Source: VXPQ01 sp965248175
GTDB taxonomy: Bacteria; Bacteroidota; Rhodothermia; Rhodothermales; VXPQ01
Direction: 5' to 3'
Assembly (NCBI GenBank): GCA_965248175.1
Contig: OZ252093.1
Location: 930,001 to 994,000, forward strand
DNA length: 64,000 nt
A model generated the notes under the pieces. It was not told the origin of the DNA. It worked only from the letters and a program-made list of their open reading frames with translations, and made no database searches. This document shows positions 1 through 15,340 of this stretch, piece by piece. Position numbers and translations under genes: made by a program. The first letter of the stretch is position 1. The number at the start of each line of letters is the position of its first letter.

Positions 1-163
1 GTCTTGTGAGCTTCGGCATAAGCAGGTGGTTGACGAGCACATAGCTGGTTCCAAGGAAGGCAGTCAACAGGATCAAGCCCCCCCACCAGTACGGGTTGCG
101 CAGAAGCGCTCGGACGTACGACTCCGTTCTTAAAAGCAAGTGTTTGACGATTGCCGGCAGCAT
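1..163 (-). CDS. N-terminal fragment of a single-pass membrane protein (possibly PASTA-domain)
   Basis: A minus-strand frame starts with ATG at 163 and runs off the left edge, giving 54 residues. A basic, amphipathic start is followed by one hydrophobic segment at about residues 28-48 and then a polar stretch (MPKLTR) leading out of the window. This short-cytoplasmic-tail, single-helix layout resembles PASTA-domain wall proteins of Bacteroidota, but no PASTA repeat is visible, so the family is a guess. The gene diverges from the rRNA operon. No Shine-Dalgarno sequence is obvious upstream. Confidence 0.5.
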   Translation of the reverse strand, partial: MLPAIVKHLLLRTESYVRALLRNPYWWGGLILLTAFLGTSYVLVNHLLMPKLTR

Positions 164-363
164 GATCCGGGATTTTGTCGGGTATTACGGATTTTGGTGC
201 AACAAGGTACGCAATGCCGTTTTCCCCGGTTCATACGGATGAACGTCGTTCATGTGCCGGCTGGTGCGGCTGTATCCTTCTCAACGCACATTTCATAATA
301 CAAGTATGGAACCACCGCTTCATATCACCGTGTAAGCCCATCGGAATTTTCGCCGACCGCCTC

Positions 364-392
364 TTGACATTAAGAGTTTGTTGGCGTATTCT
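364..392 (+). promoter_or_regulatory. Candidate rRNA operon promoter in the 164-615 leader region
   Basis: TTGACA at 364-369 and TATTCT at 387-392 are separated by exactly 17 bases, a sigma70-like layout, about 225 bases upstream of the 16S 5' end. The surrounding 450-base gap between the divergent membrane-protein gene and the 16S gene holds no convincing coding region. It is the expected place for rRNA promoters and processing signals. Only this one near-canonical pair stood out; use of it is inference. Confidence 0.45.
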
Positions 393-615
393 TTCTGTCC
401 GCGCTTTTTTCGGGGCCGTATTGATTGCGGCTTGATCTCTGCGCGGTGGCTGGATGATCGGTTGGTCCATTGTTCGGGCTGACAAAGGGTCGTCTGGCCA
501 TGTTCCTTGATGAGATTGGAAGCATAGCGAGTCCCGTTGATTCCTGTGCGTCGGGTAACCGACGCGCATGATGAGACAAACAAAATACGAGTCAAGCAGA
601 TCATTCAACTTCATT

Positions 616-2147
<1,532 letters not shown>

Positions 2148-2319
2148 AGAGAACTCTTGATCGTAAAACGTTCGATTGTTATGCGGGGCATTGCTCCGCA
2201 GGGTTGACGGGATTCGCTATGCTTCTTTCTCATTTTGCCGGGCATGTATGTATGCGTGCCCGGCTTGTTCTTTGTAACATAGAGTTGTGCCCCCCGCATT
2301 TGGGGTGAAAACCCAAAAG

Positions 2320-2393
<74 letters not shown>

Positions 2394-2438
2394 CACGCCG
2401 GCGCCGGAAGGCGCCCCCGCTTAGCGGGTATATCAGGC

Positions 2439-2511
2439 GGGGTTATAGCTCAGTTGGTAGAGCACCTGCTTTGCAAGCAGGGGGTCGCCGGTTCGAATCC
2501 GGCTAACTCCA
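2439..2511 (+). tRNA. tRNA-Ala(TGC)
   Basis: A 73-nt cloverleaf: acceptor GGGGTTA pairs with TAACTCC with one G-T pair, the anticodon loop TTTGCAA carries TGC, and the T arm is GCCGG-TTCGAAT-CCGGC. CCA is not encoded. It follows tRNA-Ile by 45 bases in the rRNA spacer. Confidence 0.97.
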
Positions 2512-2569
2512 CCTTCTTCTGACGACGAAGCCAATGTGGTGCACGCAGGGCTTCCGGAGCGGAGGACGA

Positions 2570-2585
2570 CGTTCTTTGACATGAT
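2570..2585 (+). promoter_or_regulatory. boxA-like antitermination element in the rRNA spacer
   Basis: The stretch CGTTCTTTGACATGATG resembles the boxA core (CTCTTTGACA) and the TTCTTTGACAT element found ahead of 23S genes in many Bacteroidota. It lies between tRNA-Ala and 23S, about 90 bases before the 23S start. Function as an NusB/S10 binding site is inferred from position and similarity. Confidence 0.45.
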
Positions 2586-2664
2586 GAATTGTTTCCGTAG
2601 ACAACAAAGGTATCACCGAGACGATAGGCGTCTGTTTTATACGCGATGCGCGTAAAACGATAGG

Positions 2665-5598
<2,934 letters not shown>

Positions 5599-5744
5599 TA
5601 TTGTTTTGCGAGCATCGATGAGATGCCACGTCCGGTGGTACCTTTGTTGGCTACGAACAATTCATCTGTCAAGAATTTCACCGTTCCCGAACGTTCGGTT
5701 TCCGAGCGTTTGGGGGCGCTTGCCGGCTTGCCGGCTATTGAAAA

Positions 5745-5858
<114 letters not shown>

Positions 5859-5870
5859 TCTTTGGGGAAA

Positions 5871-5900
5871 GCCCCGTTGCGGAGAGCAGCGGGGCTTTTT
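5871..5900 (+). terminator. Rho-independent terminator of the rRNA operon
   Basis: GCCCCGTTGC (5871-5880) pairs with GCAGCGGGGC (5886-5895) through one wobble pair, with a five-base loop GGAGA, followed by TTTTT. This is a classical strong terminator 13 bases after 5S. It separates the rRNA operon from addB, which starts 27 bases later. Confidence 0.93.
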
Positions 5901-5926
5901 CGTTTTCAAGAGGTCTATTCGGGCCT

Positions 5927-8900
5927 ATGGCGTCGGATTCGGTTTCCATGCAGTATCAGTTCGCGCAATTGGCGGCGCTCTGCCGGAAGCATCCGGTGGC
6001 GCCGAAAGTTGTATTCGTGCCCACGCTCCAGATCGGGCATAACCTGGGCACATCGCTGGCGCGCCTGGGCGTTTCCTGGGCGAATTTACATGTGACCACG
6101 CCGCTCGGGTGGGCTCAACGTCTGGCGGAACCCTCCCTGGAGGCGACGGGGCGGAGGCTCGTTTCGCAGGACGCCGATTATTTCTTTATGCAGCAAATGC
6201 TGCGCCAGACGGATTGGCCCGAGGGGCATCCGTTTGCGGCGGGCTATTCTTTCGGGCAGCTGGCTGAAACGTTTCTGCAAACAATTCGCGCCTTGCGGCT
6301 GGCCGGCGTAGATGCAGAGGAACTGGCGCAGTCCGGGATTGCTTTTGGAGACCGCAGAATTTTTACCGATTTGTACCGGTCCTATGAAGAATGGCTTGTG
6401 AAACAGGGGTTGTATGATCAGGCGGATATTTACCGGGAGGCTGTGCGACCGGTACCTGAGGAAGATCTTGTTGTGGCTGTATTCGACGAGACGCCGCTTT
6501 CTGAACTCGCGTTTCGCTTCGTGCGCTCATTGAGCGCATCCCCTGTTCGCATTGGCCGATCCGAGGCATATGGGTTACCTGCGCCGCAGCAGTCGGCATG
6601 CGAGCGGTTTGCTGATTGTCCAGTGGTTCCCGGAAAGGAAGGTACGGTCGGTACCGCAGGAAAAATATACTTGGGGGCTCTCGACACGGAGATGGGTGAC
6701 GGTGTTGCGTTGCGCGAAGCCACAGGTGTGGAAAACGAGGTGCGTGGCGTGCTCCGCGAGTTGCTCAGGCGCGGCGCAAAAGTGGACGAGATCGAGTTCG
6801 TATATGCCTCAGAAGACCCCTACCTGCCTCTGATTGCGGATGTGCTGGGGGGGCTGGAGATTCCGGTCCTTTATGCTTCGGGGGTGCCCGGGCCGCTAAC
6901 CCGGGTGGGGCAGTCCCTGATCGGTTTCTACGAGTGGCTGGCGTCGGATTGCGATCCGGACAAGCTCGTGTCCCTGTTACGTTCCCGGCTTCTCCTTGCC
7001 GGGGAAGGAATTGCTTTTCCCGCCATCGTTGAGATCATACAGGAAGCCGGGATGGGACGGGGGCACGCATCCTGGAAACATAGCCTTGAGCAACTGCAGA
7101 TCCGCTTCGCCAAAGAGGAGGGGAAGCAAAAACTTGTAACGCACGCCACGACATGGTTTGAACGGCTCTACGAGACGGTTCCCCGGGGCGAAACCGTCTC
7201 GCTGGGGGGAGCGGCTGCGGCCGGTCTCCGGTTCCTGGAAGGCGGTCTTGCTCCGGTGATGGAGACGGATCGCGACCGGAAGGCGGCCAGTTCGCTTGGG
7301 AACCGGTTGCGTGGGATGGGAAACGACCTGGATACGGTAACCGGCATTTCGGCATCCGGTCCATTATCCGACATTGCCCGCTCGATCACCGACCTTCTCG
7401 CCGGTCACAAGACACAGGCTGCAACAGCCCGGCCGGGTCATCTCTACGTAGCTCCTGTCGAGCGGGCAGGGTATACGGGCCGCAAGTATACGGTGGTCGT
7501 GGGATTATCGGAGGCGACGTTCCCGGGCGCGGCGCTGGAGGATCCGATACTGCTGGACGATGAGCGGGATAGCGTTTCCGGCGGGCGCCTTCCCAAGCGG
7601 CGCGAGCGCGCCAGCGAGGCGGTCTGGAACCTGGTCCGGCTTCTTAGTATGGCCGGTTCTCATATACTGCTGACGGCCAACCGGCGGGACATGGTGGAGG
7701 ACCGGGAAGTGTATCCTGCGCCCCTGTTCGAACTATTGAAGCAGCAGCTTGAACAGGAGCGCCCACCGGTTTTACGCATTGTACCCGCCCCGGGGGATGC
7801 GCTCACGCCTGCGGAGGTCGCCATGGCGCTGCGCGATTGCTCCTCCACCCGTGAGGATGTGCAGAAAAGACATCCCGCACTGCGCAGGGGATTGCAGGCG
7901 GTGCGGGCGCGTGCGGCGAAGGAGATCGGTGTCTATGACGGCTGGCTGGGCCGACCTATGCCGGCGTTGCACCCGTGTGCGGACGACACGAAGGCGTTGT
8001 CCGCCTCGCGTCTCGAAACACTCACCGCCTGTCCCTACAAGTATTTTCTTCGCTACGTATTGGCCGTGCACCCACCGGAGGTACGGGACCCGGGGGCGGG
8101 CCATTGGCTCACGCCGCTGGAGTTCGGATCGCTCCTGCATGAGGTGCTTGAGAAATTCATGACGACCCTGGCGGAACGCGGTGAACGCGTCGATCCTGCC
8201 CGGCATACCCGTCTGTTGGTTGAAGACATCATGGAGCGCGCCGTTTCGCGTTTCCAGGAACAGATTCCGGTGTTGGAAAAAGCCGGTTTTGACACGGACA
8301 TGCGCCGCCTGAAGCAGTCCCTGCGCATTTTTCTGAATGAAGAGTCGCAGCGGGATGTCCGCCCGGCCGGTTTCGAGGTCAGCTTTGGCTTCCGGGAATC
8401 CGGAGGGTTATCCGCGCCGGAACCGGTGATGCTCCGGCTTTCGGAGGACGTACAGTTCAGGCTGCGCGGGAAAATAGATCGCGTAGACGAGGTGGCGGGC
8501 GGATATGAAGCGTGGGATTACAAAAGCGGATCGTCGAGCAATTACAACGAACAGAATCTGCTTGCGGAGGCCCGCCGGCTTCAATGGGCGTTGTATGCGT
8601 TTGTGCTTGACGAATTGCTTATGCGGAAAGACATTACAGGCCACGCCACCCGGTCGGGCTACTTTTTCCCGAATGAACGGGCGCATGGATTGCGCGTTGG
8701 GCAGTCTCCGCCCTCGAGGGAAGCCGTAGCGAAGGTGCTTGCGCCGTTTTTCGATATGGCCGGGCAGGGCGCTTTTCTGCATGTGCAGAAATACGATGCC
8801 TGCGCCTGGTGCGATTACAAGACGGTGTGCGGATCGGAGAGGAAGGAGAAACAGGGGGTTTTGGAGGCGCTGGGCGCCAGGTATGTGCAATCCGCGGGTG

Positions 8901-9007
8901 GGCAAGGCTCCGTAACGGAAGGGGCGCATACGCTGGCCGAAGCCATGAAGGGGGACGATCTCCTCCCGCCGTTTTTCTCTGCGCTGGAAGCCTGGGTGGA
9001 GGTGTGA
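5927..9007 (+). CDS. addB: AddB-like exonuclease/helicase subunit with Fe-S PD-(D/E)XK nuclease
   Basis: A 1026-residue protein with a weakly conserved helicase-like N-terminal two thirds and a C-terminal RecB-type nuclease. The nuclease core shows ACPYKYF (Cys702), FGSLLHEVLEKF, the catalytic WDYKSGS (Asp864, Lys866) and CAWCDYKTVC (Cys959, Cys962, Cys968). These four cysteines match the iron-sulfur staple of AddB nucleases. No intact Walker A motif is evident near the start. AddAB resects double-strand breaks, with AddB recognising Chi and cutting one strand. The stop is 2 bases before the addA ATG, so the two are translationally coupled. The start follows the rRNA terminator closely, so a promoter must lie within 5858-5926 or transcription reads through. 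Length is near the family norm. Confidence 0.88.
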   Translation: MASDSVSMQYQFAQLAALCRKHPVAPKVVFVPTLQIGHNLGTSLARLGVSWANLHVTTPLGWAQRLAEPSLEATGRRLVSQDADYFFMQQMLRQTDWPEGHPFAAGYSFGQLAETFLQTIRALRLAGVDAEELAQSGIAFGDRRIFTDLYRSYEEWLVKQGLYDQADIYREAVRPVPEEDLVVAVFDETPLSELAFRFVRSLSASPVRIGRSEAYGLPAPQQSACERFADCPVVPGKEGTVGTAGKIYLGALDTEMGDGVALREATGVENEVRGVLRELLRRGAKVDEIEFVYASEDPYLPLIADVLGGLEIPVLYASGVPGPLTRVGQSLIGFYEWLASDCDPDKLVSLLRSRLLLAGEGIAFPAIVEIIQEAGMGRGHASWKHSLEQLQIRFAKEEGKQKLVTHATTWFERLYETVPRGETVSLGGAAAAGLRFLEGGLAPVMETDRDRKAASSLGNRLRGMGNDLDTVTGISASGPLSDIARSITDLLAGHKTQAATARPGHLYVAPVERAGYTGRKYTVVVGLSEATFPGAALEDPILLDDERDSVSGGRLPKRRERASEAVWNLVRLLSMAGSHILLTANRRDMVEDREVYPAPLFELLKQQLEQERPPVLRIVPAPGDALTPAEVAMALRDCSSTREDVQKRHPALRRGLQAVRARAAKEIGVYDGWLGRPMPALHPCADDTKALSASRLETLTACPYKYFLRYVLAVHPPEVRDPGAGHWLTPLEFGSLLHEVLEKFMTTLAERGERVDPARHTRLLVEDIMERAVSRFQEQIPVLEKAGFDTDMRRLKQSLRIFLNEESQRDVRPAGFEVSFGFRESGGLSAPEPVMLRLSEDVQFRLRGKIDRVDEVAGGYEAWDYKSGSSSNYNEQNLLAEARRLQWALYAFVLDELLMRKDITGHATRSGYFFPNERAHGLRVGQSPPSREAVAKVLAPFFDMAGQGAFLHVQKYDACAWCDYKTVCGSERKEKQGVLEALGARYVQSAGGQGSVTEGAHTLAEAMKGDDLLPPFFSALEAWVEV

Positions 9008-9009
9008 CC

Positions 9010-12000
9010 ATGTCGAATGTTTCGAACGCGGGGAAGATGTTGTCGGACCAGGGTGCGCGGGATGTGATCGCGCAGGACCTGGACAGCAATGTGATGGTGC
9101 TTGCCGGCGCAGGCGCTGGCAAGACGACGGCGCTGGTGGATCGTATGGTCGCGGTGGTACGGGAAGGCAAGTGCGAAATCGACCACATGGCGGCGATCAC
9201 GTTCACGCGTAAGGCCGCAGGCGAGATGCGCGGGCGCTTCTTTCTCGCGCTCCGGGAAGAGGCGGAAAAAAATTTGCCGGACGAGAAGAAGGAACGCCTT
9301 CAGAAGGCGCGAGACCGGATTGACCAGTGTTTTATGGGGACCATCCATTCTTTCTGCGGCCGCCTGATCCGCACGCGGCCCATAGAAGCGGGGTTGGCGC
9401 CCGGTTTTCGCGAGATCGAAGGCTATGAAGAAGCCGAGTTGTTGCGGGCAACCTGGGGGCGGTTTTTGCAGGAGCGGTATAACGCCGGGGACGACCGGAT
9501 GGAGAAGCTGCGCGAGCGCGGTATTGCCCCGCAGGACCTCTACAAGTTTTTCGTCGACCGCTGTGCCTATCCCGACCTGCCGCTAAAGCAGACCGAGGCG
9601 GAGAAGCCGGACCTTGCGGCGTATGTAAACGAGGTGCGGGAGTTTATGGCCAGAGTGCTTCACGCGCGCTTACCCCGGAGCGAAACCGGGGAAATAAATG
9701 TGGACGGGATGCTCGCCCACATTTCTTCCTCGCCAGAGTCCCTGGACGACTTGATGCATGCGGTGCGTCATGCGCAGCGCCTCATGAACAATCTCGACTC
9801 GATGGAAGATGGGATATCGTGCGTCTGCTTACCCTGTTTGAAAGTAATCCCGGCGTTACCCTGAATCGCTGGACCAACAGGGAAGAGGCGAGGAGAATAC
9901 GCGATGAGACGCTGCCCGCCTTTCGAGAGATGACGGTGGCGCCGGTGCTGAGGCGGTGGCGCGAGTACCTGTATCGCGGAGTGACGGATTTTGTGACCGA
10001 GGCTGTCGAGTATTGCGATGCGGGGCGGCACAAGGAAGGGAAGTTGACCTTCCAGGACCTGTTGCTCCGCGCGGCCGAGCTGCTCCGGGAAAATCCCTCT
10101 GTGCGGCAATACTTTCAGGCCCGGTACCGCACACTGTTCGTGGATGAATTTCAGGATACCGACCCGATTCAGGCCGAGATCATTGCTTACCTGACCGGCA
10201 CAGACATCCGCGGGCGGGACTGGCGGAAGTTGGTTCCCCGTCCCGGCAGCCTGTTGCTCGTCGGCGACGACAAGCAGTCGATTTACCGGTTCCGCCGGGC
10301 CGATGTCGCCGTGTTCCATTTCGTGAAGGAGCGCACTAAGGCGACCGGTGGCAACGTGGTGCACCTCAATACGAGTTTCCGCTCGCTTGGCAATCTCTGT
10401 CGCTGGATTAACAATGCGTTCCCCCCCATTTTTTCGTCGCAAAACGAAGGCGTGCCTTATCGAGCGCCGTCCACGTTATCCGGAGAGTTTGACGAAACCC
10501 CCGGACAGCCGGGGGGGCAATCCTCGCCCTATCAAGCGGAGTTCGCCCCGCTCGACCCCTATCTTGGCGATGGTCCCGATGCATGGTGTGTACGCCGCAT
10601 CGCTGTGCCGAAGCAGAAGGGGAACAATCGTTCTTTGATTACGGAATACGACGCCAGACGCATCGCCTCGTTCATAGTCCGGGCCATGCGCGGGCAGACG
10701 GCGCTGAACCGTACCGAAGGGAGCGGGGAACCCCTGCTCGACCCACAGGCCTCCGCAGGCGATTTTCTCATCCTGACCCGGCTGAAAAGTCAGATTCCGG
10801 TGTATACACGGGCGCTCGAGGCTCTCGGGATTTCCTATGACGTAACCGGTGGCGGCCTCCTTGGCGAAAGCAAGGAGGTCCGGGCGGTTGTGACGTTGCT
10901 CGAGGCAGTCTATGCCCCGGAGAATCCGGTTCCCTTTGTGGCCTATTTGCGCGGCCCCCTTGTCGGGCTGTCGGACGGCGCCCTGTACGAATACCGCCAG
11001 GCGGAGGGGTGCTTTGACTGGAGGTCTTCTACTCCGGATGGCTTGTCCGGCGAACTCCGCGGGCGCTTCGGCGAGGCAAAGGCGATGCTCGTACAGGCCG
11101 AAAAAGATCTCACCGTGCTTCCGGCTGCCGCCGCGCTGGAGCGCATCCTTGAACGATGCGGGTATCTGGCGTTTGCTGCGGTGCACCCGGACGGCGAAGG
11201 TGCGTCACGTGCGGGCAATCTGATGCGCATGGTTTCGTGGGTGCAGCGGTTGGCGGCGCAGGGCCTCCCGTGGGGGCGTATCGTGGAGGAGTTGAGCAAG
11301 TTGGTCAACGATTCGGCGTATGAGGTGGAGCAGATGTCCCTTGAGTCCGGACGCGAGGACGTGGTCCGGGTGATGAATGTCCACCAGGCAAAAGGGCTGG
11401 AGGCAAAGGTCGTCTTTCTTGCAGATCCGTACCAAAGATCGGGATCGAAACAAAGACGTCCATCGAACCATGTTTCGCGGGTTGGCGGGGCTACGTATCT
11501 CTCCCTGCCGGTGATGAAACCGCGGGGTCCCTGGCATCACGAGGTAGTGGCTCAGCCCGCAGGCTGGGAAGAGGATCAAGAGGAAGCGATGCGGTTTCAA
11601 TCAGCGGAAGAAGCGCGGCTGTTATATGTGGCCGCCACGCGCGCGCGCAGCCTGCTGGTCGTCTCTGTGTATGACGGAAAATCCGATACGGGACCATGGG
11701 CGCCACTCAATCCATCCCTTGCGAATGTGCCCGAGTTGGAGGAGGGAGGCAATTGGGAAGACAACGTGGCGTGGGCCAGAGAACCTGTGAATATCTCTGA
11801 CCTGGAGGCTGACGGCAGCAACGGGCAAGATGATGCCGGTGAGCGTGGTATTGCGAATATCTCCGAGCCGGAAGGCAGTATACCGGACGCATCGCATCGC
11901 ACCCTGTCTTTCAGGCCCGGCTATGAGGAACTCTGTGTGCAAGCTGCCGAACGCCTGCGCCGTGCGCAGGAGGCCAGCTATTCACTCAGATCGGTAACGG

Positions 12001-12650
12001 GCGCGCGCGCGGAGGAGGAAAAGGTGTCAAAAAGCCCGGTGCGGGCAGGGCGTGGCATGAAATACGGTCAGCTTGTTCACCGGTTGTTCGAAGAGGCCGT
12101 CCGGGGTGGAATTCCCGGCGACCCATCGCTCCGGGTGGCGCAGTTGGCGGACCAAATCAATCTGGATCGGGACGATGCCGGCGGCGATACGGGCGCGTTG
12201 CCATCGGGGGCTGATCCCATGGGAGAAGATGTTGAGACTTTCGCCGTGCAACGCTCTGAAGCCTCCAAAGAGGTCCGGTCGCAGGCCGATCTCACGGCGG
12301 AAGATGTCAAAGCGGCGGTCCGGGCGATGGAGCGCTTGAAAAAATCGCCGCTATGGGAGACCTTGCAACGCGCCCATGAAGTCTATACGGAGGCGCCGCT
12401 GGCTGCAACGGAAGGCGATGCGGAACATGCGACCGTTACGCGCGGCGTCATCGACCTGGCGTATCGCGACGAAGCAGGTTGGCATATCGTCGATTACAAG
12501 ACAGACCGGGCCGATACGGAAGAGGCTTCGGCCGCCATTGAGAAGAAATACAGGTCCCAACTGGATGCGTACGCAACGTACTGGAGCCGCCTGACAGGCA
12601 CACCCGTAGCGGATGCGAAGCTATGGCTGGCGCACGGACCGACCGGATAA
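9010..12650 (+). pseudogene. addA: AddA-like UvrD helicase/nuclease, interrupted by one frameshift
   Basis: Two consecutive frames make one AddA. The first (ATG 9010) carries Walker A GAGAGKTT at about residue 33, the ITFTRKAAGEM helicase motif and MGTIHSFC, then drifts into unrelated residues after 9813. The second resumes at about 9813 with IVRLLTLFE and continues with VDEFQDTDPIQ (Walker B), GDDKQSIYRFR, VMNVHQAKGLEAKVVFL, RLLYVAATRA and the C-terminal RecB nuclease IVDYKTDRAD. Adding one G to the GGG at 9811-9813 restores the frame as DGDIVRLL. The joined protein is about 1213 residues, normal for AddA. Either the gene is dead or the base is a consensus error; no slippery heptamer supports programmed shifting. 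Confidence 0.88.
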
Positions 12651-12737
12651 ACACGCAATCTTGCGCCGGTCGGGTGCGTCCTTGCAGGCGGGCTATGCTA
12701 TGCCGGCAGGCGTTGCCGGGTTATTTACAAAGCATGG

Positions 12738-15326
12738 ATGAAGATACTTTCCTGCCATATCGAAGCGTTCGGGGCGATGCGTGCCCGGTCGTTTCCGGAC
12801 CTGAATGCGCCGGTAGTAATCGTCGAGGGACGCAACGAAACGGGCAAGAGCACGTTTTTTCGTTTCCTGCAGACGATGCTCTACGGGATATATCCTGTGA
12901 GCGAAGAGAAGCATCCCTATGCCCCGCGTGACGGCGCGCGCATGGAGGGAAGCCTGACGATGGAGCCGGACAACGGCGGGCAATATACCGTAACGCGCCG
13001 CCTGCGCAGTACAGTCACCGGAGAGCTTGTTTGGCCGGACGGGCGCTCGGAAGCGCTGGGGAACCGGAATGCGCCTTGTATGCACATTTCCAGGGAAGTA
13101 TACGAGGCTATGTATGCGCTCTCGCTGTACGATCTCGTAGCCTTGCAGGATAAAGACAAGGCATGGCAGGCCGTGCAGGATCGGCTGGTGGGCGGCGTCG
13201 GCGTTGATCTCATTCGACCGGCCCGAGAGGTTGTCGGGCAGATCGAGAAGGAAGCGTCCGCGTTATGGAGGTCCACCAGGCGCGGCAACTCCGAGTCGAA
13301 GAGGTTGAACGAACGCCTGTCCGGTTTGGGGCGCAACGTCCGCGAAGCGAAGGATCGCGACCAGAAACTGCGCGCTTTGAGTAACCAGGTGGAGGAAGAT
13401 GTGCAGCGCAGCGGGGACCTGCATGAGGAGCGGAGAAATCTGCGCGTAGACAAGCGAAAGATCGACCGGCTCGCGCCCATACGCGAACGCTTGCGACAGA
13501 TTGACAATGCCCGGCGGGAGGCCGGCGATCCTGCAGAACTGACCGGGCTCCCCGACGACCCGGGTACCGACATAGAGGCTATCCGGGAAAAGATTGAGGA
13601 TGTAGAGAAGCAGTGGAAGCAGCTTGAGTCTGAACACGAGGATGCCGGGCGGATCCTTGCCGCTGTCGAGCTGGGCAAGGGGTTCGATATGGATATCAGG
13701 TCAGGGAATCCGTATGACGGTCTCTTGCGCGACCGGAAGCGCACCGAAGACGATCTGAAACGGGCGCAAGGGCAACTGGTTGAGAAGGCCCGTCAGATGC
13801 TGACAGCCGCATGGGACGACCGCTTTGCGGATATTCTGGCGGGCATTGCGCCCGTAGCGTTACGGGAGCGCATTGAGGCATTTGAGGATATGCAGAGACA
13901 GGCAGACGCCCGTAAACAAGCCGAGGAGGCCCGAAGGCAAGCAGAGGCTTCACAGCGTGCGGGAGAAGGGCGTCGTCTCCATGCGGACGCTGCTCGCAAT
14001 GCGTCGCGGAGTCGCGCCGTTATAGCGGGGCTGCTTCTGGTGACGGCCATTGTTTCAGTCGCACTGGGCCGTACGGAACTGGCTATAGGGATCGGCCTTG
14101 CGGGGGTTTTCGCCGGGTACATGGCCTATCAGGCATGGGTGCAGGGCAAGCGTGTTGCCCCCTCGCCAGTCCATCCTCTTGCGTCTACCCGGCCTCTTGA
14201 GGAAATCGAAGCAGGTGCGGATCGACGACGCGGTGAGGTACACGCCCTGGTGGACGGGTTGCCAATTCCGGAAAGTCGCCTTGAGCGACCGGACATGACG
14301 CTGGTCAGCGAATTAATGTCGCTTCAGGATGCGGTACAGGCGCGGCGGGATGCACAGGATCGTATGGCGGAGCGCATGGTCGAACTGCAAGCAACGGCCC
14401 AACGGGAACAGGATCGCATTGCGGAGGCATGCGGTGTCCGTGAACAGGAACGTGTCATTCTTGCAGCGCAGCAGCATGAATTGGAGGCGAGTCTTCGCGC
14501 GGTCGGCAACGACGATCTCCAGCAGGGGATCTCCGTTGCAGCGGCTCGTAAAAAGGCGTACCGGCTTGCGCAAACGCTCGAAGAAAAGATGGGGACGGAT
14601 TTTGCGGACGAGGATATGACGGAAGTCCGCCGGGAGATCGAAACTCTTGAACGCGAGGGCGTTGCGTGGGCTGTTTCGGATGACAGCGTAATCCGGCTCG
14701 ACGATCGGCTGGAGGAATTGGACGAAGAGATCCATGCCTTGACGGAACGCCGGACGGCAGCGCAAAAAGACATTGAGAGTTTTCTCAAACAACCTACCCT
14801 TGCCGCTCTCGAAAGCGAGCGGGAGCAGCTCAGGTCGGAGTTGAAAGCCATTGAAGAACGCCATGATCGGCTGCGTTTGCTGCAGCATATCGTCCGGGAG
14901 GCGGACAGGCGTTTCCGGGAAGCGCACCAACCGGATGTACTGAGGCGCGCCAGCGGGTATGTGCAGACCATTACCGGGGGGCGGTACGAACGCTTCGATT
15001 ATGACGAGGATGAAAAACTCCGTGTTTACGAAGCAGGGAATACACGGCGACCCTGGTCTGTCGGAGCGCCGCTCAGCCAGGGCGCCCTGGATCAGATGTA
15101 CCTGGCTATCCGGTTCGCCCTGGTGGATCATCTGGACGAGAGCAAGGAATCGTTGCCCGTGTTTCTCGACGAAGTGTTTGTGAACTGGGACCGGGACCGG
15201 CGCGCCCGGTGCTACGACATTTTTTCCGAGGCGGCAGCCCGGCGGCAGGTGTTTGTCTTCACGTGTCATCCGTGGCTGGCCGAAGAAATGGAAGAGACGC
15301 TGTCAGCTAAACGCATTCCCTTGTAA
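12738..15326 (+). CDS. yhaN: YhaN-like AAA/SMC-type ATPase (Rad50/SbcC relative)
   Basis: An 862-residue ABC/SMC-type protein. The N-terminal half-site has Walker A GRNETGKST at about residue 32. Long charged, heptad-like coiled-coil regions flank a short hydrophobic hairpin of two membrane-like segments at about 424-460. The C-terminal half-site has the signature LSQGALDQMYLAIRFAL and Walker B LPVFLDEVFVNWD. The central membrane segment and N-terminal MKILSCHIEAFG are typical of YhaN rather than SbcC. It is followed 14 bases later by a YhaO-like nuclease, as in the yhaO-yhaN pair of Firmicutes, so they probably form a Mre11/Rad50-like complex at the membrane. ATG 12738 was chosen because it gives the conserved start. 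Confidence 0.85.
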   Translation: MKILSCHIEAFGAMRARSFPDLNAPVVIVEGRNETGKSTFFRFLQTMLYGIYPVSEEKHPYAPRDGARMEGSLTMEPDNGGQYTVTRRLRSTVTGELVWPDGRSEALGNRNAPCMHISREVYEAMYALSLYDLVALQDKDKAWQAVQDRLVGGVGVDLIRPAREVVGQIEKEASALWRSTRRGNSESKRLNERLSGLGRNVREAKDRDQKLRALSNQVEEDVQRSGDLHEERRNLRVDKRKIDRLAPIRERLRQIDNARREAGDPAELTGLPDDPGTDIEAIREKIEDVEKQWKQLESEHEDAGRILAAVELGKGFDMDIRSGNPYDGLLRDRKRTEDDLKRAQGQLVEKARQMLTAAWDDRFADILAGIAPVALRERIEAFEDMQRQADARKQAEEARRQAEASQRAGEGRRLHADAARNASRSRAVIAGLLLVTAIVSVALGRTELAIGIGLAGVFAGYMAYQAWVQGKRVAPSPVHPLASTRPLEEIEAGADRRRGEVHALVDGLPIPESRLERPDMTLVSELMSLQDAVQARRDAQDRMAERMVELQATAQREQDRIAEACGVREQERVILAAQQHELEASLRAVGNDDLQQGISVAAARKKAYRLAQTLEEKMGTDFADEDMTEVRREIETLEREGVAWAVSDDSVIRLDDRLEELDEEIHALTERRTAAQKDIESFLKQPTLAALESEREQLRSELKAIEERHDRLRLLQHIVREADRRFREAHQPDVLRRASGYVQTITGGRYERFDYDEDEKLRVYEAGNTRRPWSVGAPLSQGALDQMYLAIRFALVDHLDESKESLPVFLDEVFVNWDRDRRARCYDIFSEAAARRQVFVFTCHPWLAEEMEETLSAKRIPL

Positions 15327-15340
15327 AAGCACCCGGTTCC

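Noticed and set aside
8809..9009. N-terminal extension of the AddA frame into addB
   Set aside because: The extra residues lie under the addB C-terminus and do not match the helicase start; ATG 9010, 2 bases after the addB stop, gives the family start.
9805..9825. Programmed -1 frameshift in addA
   Set aside because: No slippery heptamer and no downstream hairpin or pseudoknot was seen; one missing G explains the break.
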